A DNA stretch of 50,763 nucleotides. Origin: Cohnella xylanilytica (GTDB lineage Bacteria > Bacillota > Bacilli > Paenibacillales > Paenibacillaceae). The notes below the pieces were generated by a model that ran no database searches, had not been told where the DNA came from, and saw nothing but the letters and a program-made list of their open reading frames with translations. This document shows positions 43,037 to 50,763 of the stretch, one piece after another. The position numbers were made by a program, and so were the translations under genes. The stretch spans positions 1 to 50,763 of the forward strand of contig NZ_JACJVR010000055.1 in assembly GCF_014212175.1 (NCBI RefSeq), given 5' to 3'. Each line of letters begins with the position of its first letter. Positions within the stretch are counted from its first letter, which is position 1.

Positions 43037-44314
43037 CTACTGTCCGGTTGCGCCGCTCTGCGTTCCGCCGCCGGACCCGGACCCGGCGCCGCCGTCCGTA
43101 GCGGAACCGGCACCGGCGCCAGCGCCGGCGGTACCTTCGGCGTTCCCGGAATCGTCCGCGACGCCGCTTCTCGTGACCGCTTCGGCCACCGCCTCGGCGT
43201 TCTCCCGGCCGGTCGCCGCCTCCCAGCGGTAGGAGACGGTCTTCCCGTCCGCGTCCGTCCAGGAATAATGAAGATTGGCGGAATCTTCGTCCCAACGGAC
43301 GCTCCCGATCTTATGGCCGGAGCGGACGTCCGATTGGAACACGAGCTTGTTCTCCGACGTCTCGTATACCTTCATCCGTTCTTCCTCGACGGTCGCCTTG
43401 TACTTCCCGTCGGGCGACGCCCAGACGAACGCGGGGGCGATCGCCGCCGGGAACGTCGTCCCGGACTTGGACACGGCCTGGGCGCCCGATACCGACATAT
43501 CGGCTTCGCTGCCGCCGTCTGCCGAAGCCGGGGGCGACGGAGCGATCTGGAGCGTCATCTGCGGGGCGTCCGAAGGCGGCTGCGAATTGGCGGCGGCTTG
43601 CCGGCCGGCATCCGCGGACTCCGTCTTCGCCTTGTCGCCGGAGACGGTCTCGTCCGTGCGCAGAGACTCCATGAACCTGACATCCAGCTGCTTATCGTCC
43701 GCGGATTCGGTATTCGCCGCCGGAGTCTCGGGCTCGATCGCCCGATTGGACGACGGGGCCGCTTGGTCGTTCATCGCGCTCTCGTCTCCGCCGGCGGCGC
43801 TGGAGGACGAGTTGGCGCTCATCTTCTCTTCCGCCGGGGCCGAGGCCGGCTCGCCGGCCTTGGACAGGAGGCCCGCTTCCGACATGGACGCGGCGTCGTT
43901 GTCGTTGCTCGAGCCGGACATCCACGAGAAGGGATTGGAGATGATGATCAGGCCGGCCACGACGCCGGCGGCGATCGCTCCGGCCAGACGGCGGTACGTC
44001 TTCCGGTTCGGACGCGAGGATCGGGACGGCGTCGCCGCCGGAACGCCGCTCTCCGCTTCTTCGCGGGCGGCGTCATCCGCTGCCGGTCCGATCGGAAGTT
44101 CCTCCAGCCGCGGAAGAATCGAATCCACGATGCTGAAGCGGGGCACGACGCGCGGCAGCTGGGCCAGGTTGTTGGACAGGCGGGTAAGGCGTTCGTACAT
44201 GGCGGCGCATTCCGGGCAGGTCCGGATATGTTCCATCATGCGCGACGTCTCGTGCGAATCCAGATCGCCGTCAAGCGAGCGCTGCATGAGTTCCATCACC
44301 TCTTGGCAATTCAT
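43037..44314 (-). CDS. Zinc-finger anti-sigma factor with large extracytoplasmic domain
   Basis: A 425-residue membrane protein. The N-terminal cytoplasmic part has the anti-sigma zinc-finger pattern, CQEVMELMQ and HIRTCPEC (H-x3-C-x2-C). One membrane segment (about 107-126, RLAGAIAAGVVAGLIIIS) follows. The outer region is long and rich in Ser/Ala/Asp/Glu, with one beta-rich folded patch near the C-terminus (FVWASPDGKYKATVEEERMK, VRWDEDSANLHYSWTDADGK). It ends in a Gly/Ser/Ala tail. It overlaps the sigma gene by four bases (ATGA), the usual arrangement for an anti-sigma that holds its sigma factor at the membrane until a signal is sensed outside. Confidence 0.88.
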   Translation of the reverse strand: MNCQEVMELMQRSLDGDLDSHETSRMMEHIRTCPECAAMYERLTRLSNNLAQLPRVVPRFSIVDSILPRLEELPIGPAADDAAREEAESGVPAATPSRSSRPNRKTYRRLAGAIAAGVVAGLIIISNPFSWMSGSSNDNDAASMSEAGLLSKAGEPASAPAEEKMSANSSSSAAGGDESAMNDQAAPSSNRAIEPETPAANTESADDKQLDVRFMESLRTDETVSGDKAKTESADAGRQAAANSQPPSDAPQMTLQIAPSPPASADGGSEADMSVSGAQAVSKSGTTFPAAIAPAFVWASPDGKYKATVEEERMKVYETSENKLVFQSDVRSGHKIGSVRWDEDSANLHYSWTDADGKTVSYRWEAATGRENAEAVAEAVTRSGVADDSGNAEGTAGAGAGAGSATDGGAGSGSGGGTQSGATGQ

Positions 44315-44859
44315 CCCCGGACACCACCTTTCTGATAATCTCGAAGCAGGGCTTGCAGTTGTTGCCGGGCTCTGAACAAATAGGACTTCACCGTATTAAG
44401 CGGCAAGTTCAAGGATTCGGCGATCTCGTTGTACGAGAAGTCCTGCAGATAGCGGAGCACGACGACCGTCCGGTGATGCTCGGGAAGCTTGTCGATCGCT
44501 TCGCGGATCTCCTCGGACGCGTAGACGGCCATGACCTCGCCCTCCACGTCGTCTCCGGCCCGGAAGACGAGCTCGTGCTCGTCGATCGAGACGGAAGGCC
44601 GGCTCCGGCGGAACTTGTCGATGCAGATGTTCGTCACGATTCGTTGAACCCACGTGCGGAACTGCGCTTTCTCTTCATAAGTATGGATCTTCGTATAGAT
44701 GCGGATAAGCGCTTCTTGGGAAGCGTCCATCGCATCCTGCTCGTTGTTCAGCAGATAATACGCGGTCCGGTAAACCTGGTGTTCAATCTCGCGGAGCAGC
44801 GCGACAAGGGCGTCGCGATCGCCAGCTTGCGCAGCCTTGATCAAATCCGGCTCCACCAC
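44311..44859 (-). CDS. ECF-type RNA polymerase sigma factor
   Basis: A 182-residue group IV sigma factor. Region 2 includes YYLLNNEQDAMDASQEALIR and WVQRIVTNICIDKFRR; region 4 includes LPEHHRTVVVLRYLQDFSYN and LNLPLNTVKSYLFRARQQL. The start is placed at GTG 44859, six bases after GGAGGAG, giving the standard ECF length. An ATG at 44952 would add 31 residues with no family counterpart. It is followed by its membrane anti-sigma gene with a four-base overlap. The target regulon is unknown; its own promoter reads as sigma-A type. Confidence 0.92.
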   Translation of the reverse strand: MVEPDLIKAAQAGDRDALVALLREIEHQVYRTAYYLLNNEQDAMDASQEALIRIYTKIHTYEEKAQFRTWVQRIVTNICIDKFRRSRPSVSIDEHELVFRAGDDVEGEVMAVYASEEIREAIDKLPEHHRTVVVLRYLQDFSYNEIAESLNLPLNTVKSYLFRARQQLQALLRDYQKGGVRG

Positions 44860-44970
44860 AGAAGACTCCTCCTCCTCTGCATCCCCATTGACGCAATCGT
44901 TCGCCAAAAGGTTGCAACGACGTCCCTCTGAGCAAACGGTATTTTTACCCATCGTCGCTTCTATCGAACC

Positions 44971-44999
44971 ATTCTACTAGGCCAACCCCAGTCTAGCAA
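44971..44999 (-). promoter_or_regulatory. Promoter of the ECF sigma/anti-sigma operon
   Basis: Minus-strand TTGCTA (44994-44999) and TAGAAT (44971-44976) with a 17 bp spacer, directly behind the comEC-side terminator. A GGAAC sequence just upstream could instead serve as the -35 of an autoregulated ECF promoter, but no matching -10 is convincing. Confidence 0.6.
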
Positions 45000-45036
45000 A
45001 AAACGTTCCGTTTGTCCTCGCTTTTCGGCGGAACGC
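44998..45036 (-). terminator. Terminator downstream of comEC
   Basis: Minus-strand CGTTCCG (45030-45036) pairs with CGGAACG (45005-45011) and runs into seven T residues. It lies 220 bp after the comEC stop; nothing else is recognisable in 45037-45256. Confidence 0.8.
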
Positions 45037-45256
45037 GGGCAGGAATGCGCTGGTACCCGATCCGGCGATCTCCACCGGCCGCGGATGCGTCCCGGTCGCC
45101 GGAGAAGCGTGCGGCCGGCTCCGATTCATGCCATGCCTTCATACGCAAGACCGGTCGAAATGTTTCTCTCTGCGGCTATCCGAAATAGACGATCCGCGAC
45201 GCCGTCAGGTTGAATGCCATAGGAGAGCGGCTTCTATTCGCCGTCCAGTATCTTCG

Positions 45257-47935
45257 TTATGTATCGTCATGCTCCGCCGGAACGGCGTTCTTCATCGTCC
45301 GCCTCTCCAGCTTCCCGTCCGGGGCTATCCGGTACTGGATCTCTCCGTGGATGTCCGTCCGGAAGAACGCGATTCCCAGCGTCTCCAGCCTCTCGAGCAC
45401 GGCCGGGTGCGGGTGTCCGTACAGATTGCTCCGGCCGGCCGAGATGACGGCCTCCCGGGGATTCCAAGCCCGAAGCCACTCCTCGGTCGAAGACGTCTTG
45501 CTGCCGTGGTGGCCGGCCTTGAGGACGTCGACGGGCGCCGTCGCATACGCGGGCGAGGCCAGCACTCTTCTCTCGCCGGGAGCCTCCAGATCGCCGGGGA
45601 GCAGGAACGTTCTCCCGTACAGGCTCAGGAGAAGCACGACGCTGCGGTCGTTCTGCTCGTCTACGGCCGGGATCGAAGACCCGCCCGAAGGGCCGGCTTC
45701 GGGAGCGAGCACGGTCAGAGAGCTCGAGGCGTCCCACTTCCATTCCATTCCTTCGCTCGCGGAATAGATCGGAATGTCCCTCTCTTCGGCTAACCGGAAC
45801 AGCCGATCCGCGCTGCCGTCCGGCTTGACCGAGCCGTTGAAGACGAGCCGTCTGACGGGAATCGCGTTCAGCACGGCCTCGGCGCCCCCGATATGATCCT
45901 GATCCAGATGAGTCAGCACGAACACGTCGAGCGAGCGCACGCCCCGCTGTTTGAGAAGAGGAACGATCGTCTTCTTGCCCACCTCGTACGGATCCCTCCG
46001 TTCCCTCCACGGTTCCGACGGCCCGAACCGGACCGTTCCTCCCGCGTCCACCAACCCGTACCGCCCTTCGCCCGTCCGAATGAGAATGCTGTCCCCTTGG
46101 CCGACGTCGAGGAACATGACCTTCGCGTCCCGGTCGAACGCCGCCGGTCGAATGCCCCAGACGAGCCAGAAGCTCCAGGCGAAGACCGCGACAAGGGGAA
46201 AAAGAAGCCGAATCCGCCTCCCGCGTTCCGGAGGGGCGTCCTTCTCCGGCTCGGCCGGAAGCAGCGGCGCCGTGGCCTCGCCAGCCAGCCCCGTCCCGGC
46301 GTACGCGGCGACGCGCGCCGCCCGCCGTCGGGCATCGAAGGAGGGAATCGCGGCCGCTGCCCGCCGCTCCGCCCAGCGTTCCCTCTCCTCCCGGGCCCGG
46401 TGTCTTCGCTTGAGGCCTTCGGCCGTCGCCAGAAGGAGCGCGTACGCCAGGAGGACCCACCGGACCGAAGGCTGCGGCCAATACGTCTGCATGCCGCCGG
46501 CCTCGCCGAGACGGTTCACGGTCCAATCGACGAGCCGGTTGCACCAGGAGGCCGCCTCGGCCGCGAACGAGCCGAGAGGATGCCAGACGGCGCCGAGCGC
46601 CGCCGAAGCCATGCCGAGTGGCATAACGACGAAGCTGATGAACGGGACGAGAACGAGATTGGCCGGAAGCGAGAGCAGGTGAAATTGGTGGAAGTAGTAG
46701 ACCGACAGCGGGAACGACGCGGCCTGGGCGGTGACCGCCACTGCCAGCGCGGCCCGCAGCGCAGGCGGGCGAACCGGCATCAGGCGCGTCGCGATCGGCG
46801 CGAACAGAAGCAAGCCCGCCGTCACGACGAAGCTGAGCTGGAAGCTGACGTTCTCGATCAGCAGCGGATCCCAGGCGAGCATCGCGATCAAGGACGCGGA
46901 CAGCAGATGGAGGCCGTCCTTCAGCTTGTCCCGCCTCGCCATGTAGAGGGCGATCATCCCCATGATGCAAGCCCGGATGGCCGAAGGGGAGGCGCCGGTG
47001 AGCAGCATATAGACGGGCATGGCCGCGATCGTAAGCTCCAAGGCCCTCTCTCTCGTCAGCCGCAGGAGCGCGAACAGCTTCAGCAGGATGAACGCGAAGA
47101 CGCCGAAGTGCATGCCCGATACCGCGATCACGTGAGTGAGGCCGAGCCGCGAGAAGGAGTCGAATTGCGCGGGGTCGAGATCGTCCTGAATGCCGGCGAC
47201 GAGCCCCTTCATGTAGCCGGCGTCCGTCCCGTCGTACAGCGTGTCCATCAGACCGCCGATGCCGTCCCGCGCTTCGTCCGTCCAGCGCAGAAGCCTGGCG
47301 CTCCAAGGAATCGGGGAATCGAGCGGCTCGACCCCCTGGGCTCCCTTCACGCTAAGCACCCAATGGATGCGCCGGCTCTTCAAGTACTTCCCGTAGTCGA
47401 AGCCGCCGAAGTTGCCCGCCGTCGCGGGCTTCTGCAGCTCCCCTTCGATCCGCACCTCGTCCCCGCGCCGCCAGGAAGACGCCACGGTCTGCTGCGGCTC
47501 GGCGGTCAGCTTGACGCGGATCCAGAGTTGCTCTTTAAGCTTCCGCCCCTCCCGGGCGCTTCCTTCCTCTTCCGCATCCGGCACCCCCGCTTCCGAGACG
47601 CGGAGCTTGAAGGCCGCGATATCGCCGTCTACCGATACGGGCGAAGCGACGCGGCCGACGGCCCAGAAGCGCCGGCCGTCCGGATCCGCGACGAGCGACG
47701 TCAGATGCGATACGTTGCGCGCGTCGGCCCACAGCCGCTCGCCTCCCGCGAGCAGCAGCGCGCAGGCGCAGGCGGCCGCCGTCGCCGCGTCCGCCCGGGA
47801 TCGGAGCGCGCAAGCGGCGAGCAGCAGCAGCGTTCCGGCGAACGCCAGCAGAGCCTCGCGGCCGCTCCATAGACTCCATATCGACGTTCCCGCCGCCCAG
47901 CAAGCCGCAATCGCTACCAACGGTCTTCGCGCCAC
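45257..47935 (-). CDS. comEC: DNA internalization channel protein ComEC/Rec2
   Basis: An 892-residue polytopic membrane protein that forms the channel for single-stranded DNA uptake in competence. An N-terminal membrane pair and an OB-fold domain are followed by the competence core (LTHVIAVSGMHFGVFAFILL, GASPSAIRACIMGMIALYMA). The C-terminal metallo-beta-lactamase domain has VMFLDVGQGDSILIRTGEG, LTHLDQDHIGGAEAV and LKAGHHGSKTSSTEEWL. All expected metal-ligand motifs are present, so the nuclease-like domain is probably active. The start is GTG at 47935 with AAGGAGGAG before it. Confidence 0.95.
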   Translation of the reverse strand: MARRPLVAIAACWAAGTSIWSLWSGREALLAFAGTLLLLAACALRSRADAATAAACACALLLAGGERLWADARNVSHLTSLVADPDGRRFWAVGRVASPVSVDGDIAAFKLRVSEAGVPDAEEEGSAREGRKLKEQLWIRVKLTAEPQQTVASSWRRGDEVRIEGELQKPATAGNFGGFDYGKYLKSRRIHWVLSVKGAQGVEPLDSPIPWSARLLRWTDEARDGIGGLMDTLYDGTDAGYMKGLVAGIQDDLDPAQFDSFSRLGLTHVIAVSGMHFGVFAFILLKLFALLRLTRERALELTIAAMPVYMLLTGASPSAIRACIMGMIALYMARRDKLKDGLHLLSASLIAMLAWDPLLIENVSFQLSFVVTAGLLLFAPIATRLMPVRPPALRAALAVAVTAQAASFPLSVYYFHQFHLLSLPANLVLVPFISFVVMPLGMASAALGAVWHPLGSFAAEAASWCNRLVDWTVNRLGEAGGMQTYWPQPSVRWVLLAYALLLATAEGLKRRHRAREERERWAERRAAAAIPSFDARRRAARVAAYAGTGLAGEATAPLLPAEPEKDAPPERGRRIRLLFPLVAVFAWSFWLVWGIRPAAFDRDAKVMFLDVGQGDSILIRTGEGRYGLVDAGGTVRFGPSEPWRERRDPYEVGKKTIVPLLKQRGVRSLDVFVLTHLDQDHIGGAEAVLNAIPVRRLVFNGSVKPDGSADRLFRLAEERDIPIYSASEGMEWKWDASSSLTVLAPEAGPSGGSSIPAVDEQNDRSVVLLLSLYGRTFLLPGDLEAPGERRVLASPAYATAPVDVLKAGHHGSKTSSTEEWLRAWNPREAVISAGRSNLYGHPHPAVLERLETLGIAFFRTDIHGEIQYRIAPDGKLERRTMKNAVPAEHDDT

Positions 47936-48133
47936 TCCGTTCTCCTCCTTTTCTATCCCGGACTATCGATACCGTCGCGCAGATCGGCAGGGGCAAGCCG
48001 TCTTCCGCCCGTTTGGCCTTCCGCCCTCTCCCGCCTTGCAACAAAGAACGACATAAGACCCCTTAGCTAACCGGCTTCTCGGAATAGGGAGACTCGAAGT
48101 CTAGTTCACGGTTTCAATTCGAATCGCACGGTT

Positions 48134-48342
48134 CCGGTTCGCAAGCCCCGTTCTCCAACGAATTCAGGAGACGCTATTTAGACTCAAAAGCGAATTTTTG
48201 AAACTCTAATGAACCCCAGCGATCTTATTTAGGGCCGCCCGGGGGAAAAACGAGCTTCCCGCACGAAATAGCGTTTATACGATTCGTTAAAAACGAACAA
48301 TCTCTGATTTTGAGCGGAATAGCGTCTCCTCGATTCGTTAGC
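48134..48342 (-). repeat. Dispersed intergenic repeat, copy B, with an extra inverted module
   Basis: 48134-48290 on the minus strand matches copy A (12062-12218) over 157 bp. Copy B also carries a second module AACGAATCGAGGAGACGCTA (minus strand, ending about 48312). It is complementary to AATAGCGTCTCCTGAATTCG further along the same strand, giving a large imperfect palindrome. It fills most of the 511 bp gene-free gap 47936-48446 between comEC and comEB, which are adjacent in Bacillus. Confidence 0.85.
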
Positions 48343-48395
48343 GGCCACCCCGAACGGAAACCGGAGCCAAGCGCGAATTTAGAAGCTCTCCTCGA

Positions 48396-48434
48396 CAAAA
48401 AAAGAACCTCTTCGCCGCAGCGATGAGGTTCTTC
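48396..48434 (-). terminator. Terminator after comEB
   Basis: Minus-strand AAGAACCTC (48425-48433) pairs with GAGGTTCTT (48402-48410) and is followed by TTTTTG. It isolates comEC from comEB, so comEC must have its own promoter in or near the repeat region. Confidence 0.9.
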
Positions 48435-48446
48435 CTCTTCGAACGA

Positions 48447-48971
48447 TTATCGGGCCGAGCCGTCCTGAACTTCCGTATCCGCCGGAGGCTGGTAGCCTTC
48501 GATGCGGCGGAACAGCAGGCCTCTCTGCTTCATGAGCGCCTCGACCTTCTCGTAATCCTTCGGATAAGCGCGATGATAGACGATCTCCTGGATGCCGCTG
48601 TTCGCGAGCATGTTCGCGCACGTCCAGCAAGGCTGGTCGGTCACGTACACGGTCGAGCCTTCGCGGTCGATGCGGTCGGTGAACAGCAGCAGGTTCTGCT
48701 CGGCGTGGATCGTCCGGATGCAGCGCTGCTTCTTCACCATCCCGCCCGCGCCGTCTCCGGCGGCGGGTTCGTATTCCTCCACGATCATGCAGCCCGCCTC
48801 CGAGCAATCCGGCACGCCCATCGGCGCCCCGTTGTAGGCCGTGCCCAGCAGCTTCTTGCCTTGCACCAGAACGGCGCCGACATGACGCCGCGGGCAGCGC
48901 GACCGCGTCGATACCATAAACGCGATATCCATGAAGTAAGTGTCCCAGTCCTTGCGCAGGGCTTGTGCCAT
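48447..48971 (-). CDS. comEB: dCMP deaminase ComEB
   Basis: A 174-residue zinc-dependent deoxycytidylate deaminase that makes dUMP for thymidylate synthesis. The zinc site is IHAEQNLL (His and catalytic Glu) with QPCWTCANM (two Cys). CPRRHVGAVLVQGKKLLGTA and GYNGAP-type YNGAPMGVPDCS are family motifs. It is encoded in the com locus as in Bacillus subtilis, where it is not needed for DNA uptake. The start at 48971 has GGAGGG-like sequence upstream. Confidence 0.95.
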   Translation of the reverse strand: MAQALRKDWDTYFMDIAFMVSTRSRCPRRHVGAVLVQGKKLLGTAYNGAPMGVPDCSEAGCMIVEEYEPAAGDGAGGMVKKQRCIRTIHAEQNLLLFTDRIDREGSTVYVTDQPCWTCANMLANSGIQEIVYHRAYPKDYEKVEALMKQRGLLFRRIEGYQPPADTEVQDGSAR

Positions 48972-49042
48972 TCGTTCTCGTTCCCTCCGTCATGCTTGTT
49001 CGCGGCCCGTCCGCGCCCAAACCGCGGATCTTCCGGATCTCG

Positions 49043-50416
<1,374 letters not shown>

Positions 50417-50763
50417 CTATACCGTGACCCGATCGCGGATGCCGGCCAGCAGCTTCTCGCCGATTCCCTTCACCTTCAGCAGATCGTCGACGCTGCGGAA
50501 CGCCCCGTGGGCGGACCGGTACTCGACGATCGCCTTCGCCTTGGAGGGACCGATCCCCTTCAGCGCGTCCAGCTGCTCCTCGGTGGCGGAGTTCAGGTTA
50601 AGCAGCCCCGAGCCGGCTTCCGCCGAGCCGGATGCCGCTCCGGAAGGAGACGCGGCGCCCGAGGGCGCATTCGCCGCCGCGCCGGCTGGAGCGCCCGCGC
50701 CGACCGGGCCGGCAGCCCCTGGCGGCGAGATCGTCCCCGCTGCTGCGCCGGACGAGGTCGGCG
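50417..50763 (-). CDS. comEA: Competence protein ComEA, C-terminal part (cut by the window edge)
   Basis: The gene runs off the right end; 114 C-terminal residues are present. An Ala/Gly/Pro/Ser-rich linker leads into the helix-hairpin-helix DNA-binding domain [19 protein letters not shown], then [37 protein letters not shown] and the end RVTV. ComEA is the membrane-anchored DNA receptor that hands DNA to ComEC. The membrane anchor is outside the window. Confidence 0.92.
   Translation of the reverse strand, partial: PTSSGAAAGTISPPGAAGPVGAGAPAGAAANAPSGAASPSGAASGSAEAGSGLLNLNSATEEQLDALKGIGPSKAKAIVEYRSAHGAFRSVDDLLKVKGIGEKLLAGIRDRVTV

Overview
The window comes from a spore-forming, GC-rich member of the Bacillales. 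The order comEA - comEB - comEC - holA - rpsT - gpr - spoIIP - yqxA - lepA - hemW - hrcA - grpE - dnaK - dnaJ - prmA - rsmE - mtaB is the conserved Bacillus-type chromosomal backbone. It is read almost entirely on the minus strand, from the right end of the window to the left. Sporulation genes (spoIIP, gpr), an SLH-domain surface protein, a YesM/YesN-type two-component system with an extracytoplasmic-solute ABC transporter, and the base composition together suggest Paenibacillaceae (Paenibacillus/Cohnella-like). The genus is inference.

Layout from left to right: 1-5.5 kb, a NUDIX-DeoC fusion, mtaB, rsmE, an M50 membrane protease and prmA. 5.5-11.3 kb, two small proteins, then the hrcA-grpE-dnaK-dnaJ heat-shock operon with its CIRCE operator and a ~240 bp imperfect palindrome filling the dnaK-dnaJ gap. 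11.3-14.5 kb, a GNAT acetyltransferase and a plus-strand TrmB-type regulator plus Fsr-like efflux pump with paired operators on its promoter. 14.5-17.9 kb, hemW and lepA. 18-25.8 kb, accessory genes (SLH/Fn3 surface protein, Smr-less MutS2-like ATPase, a structured RNA candidate, Crp/Fnr regulator, HD-GYP protein). 25.9-27.5 kb, yqxA and spoIIP. 27.7-40.1 kb, a twelve-kilobase beta-mannan utilisation island between spoIIP and gpr. 40.1-44.9 kb, gpr, rpsT, holA and an ECF sigma/anti-sigma pair. 45.2-50.8 kb, the late competence genes comEC, comEB and comEA with an O-acetylhomoserine sulfhydrylase gene placed among them.

The mannan island forms a coherent pathway. A lipoprotein and two permeases import oligosaccharides. 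A cytoplasmic GH113 enzyme shortens them, an AGE-family cellobiose 2-epimerase turns mannobiose into mannosyl-glucose, and a GH130 phosphorylase splits that into mannose 1-phosphate and glucose. A sensor kinase/AraC response regulator pair, a LacI regulator, two good cre (CcpA) sites and shared putative operators point to induction by substrate and carbon catabolite repression. No transport ATPase is present, so a shared MsmX-type ATPase is expected elsewhere.

The least explained signals are non-coding. They are a promoter-to-terminator structured RNA upstream of the MutS2-like gene, followed by a second terminator whose arm can pair with the first; the dnaK-dnaJ palindrome; a dispersed 157 bp intergenic repeat seen at 12.1 and 48.2 kb with a relative at 33.1 kb; and the TrmB double operator. 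Long open frames antisense to the real genes are a by-product of GC-rich codon usage and are not annotated.
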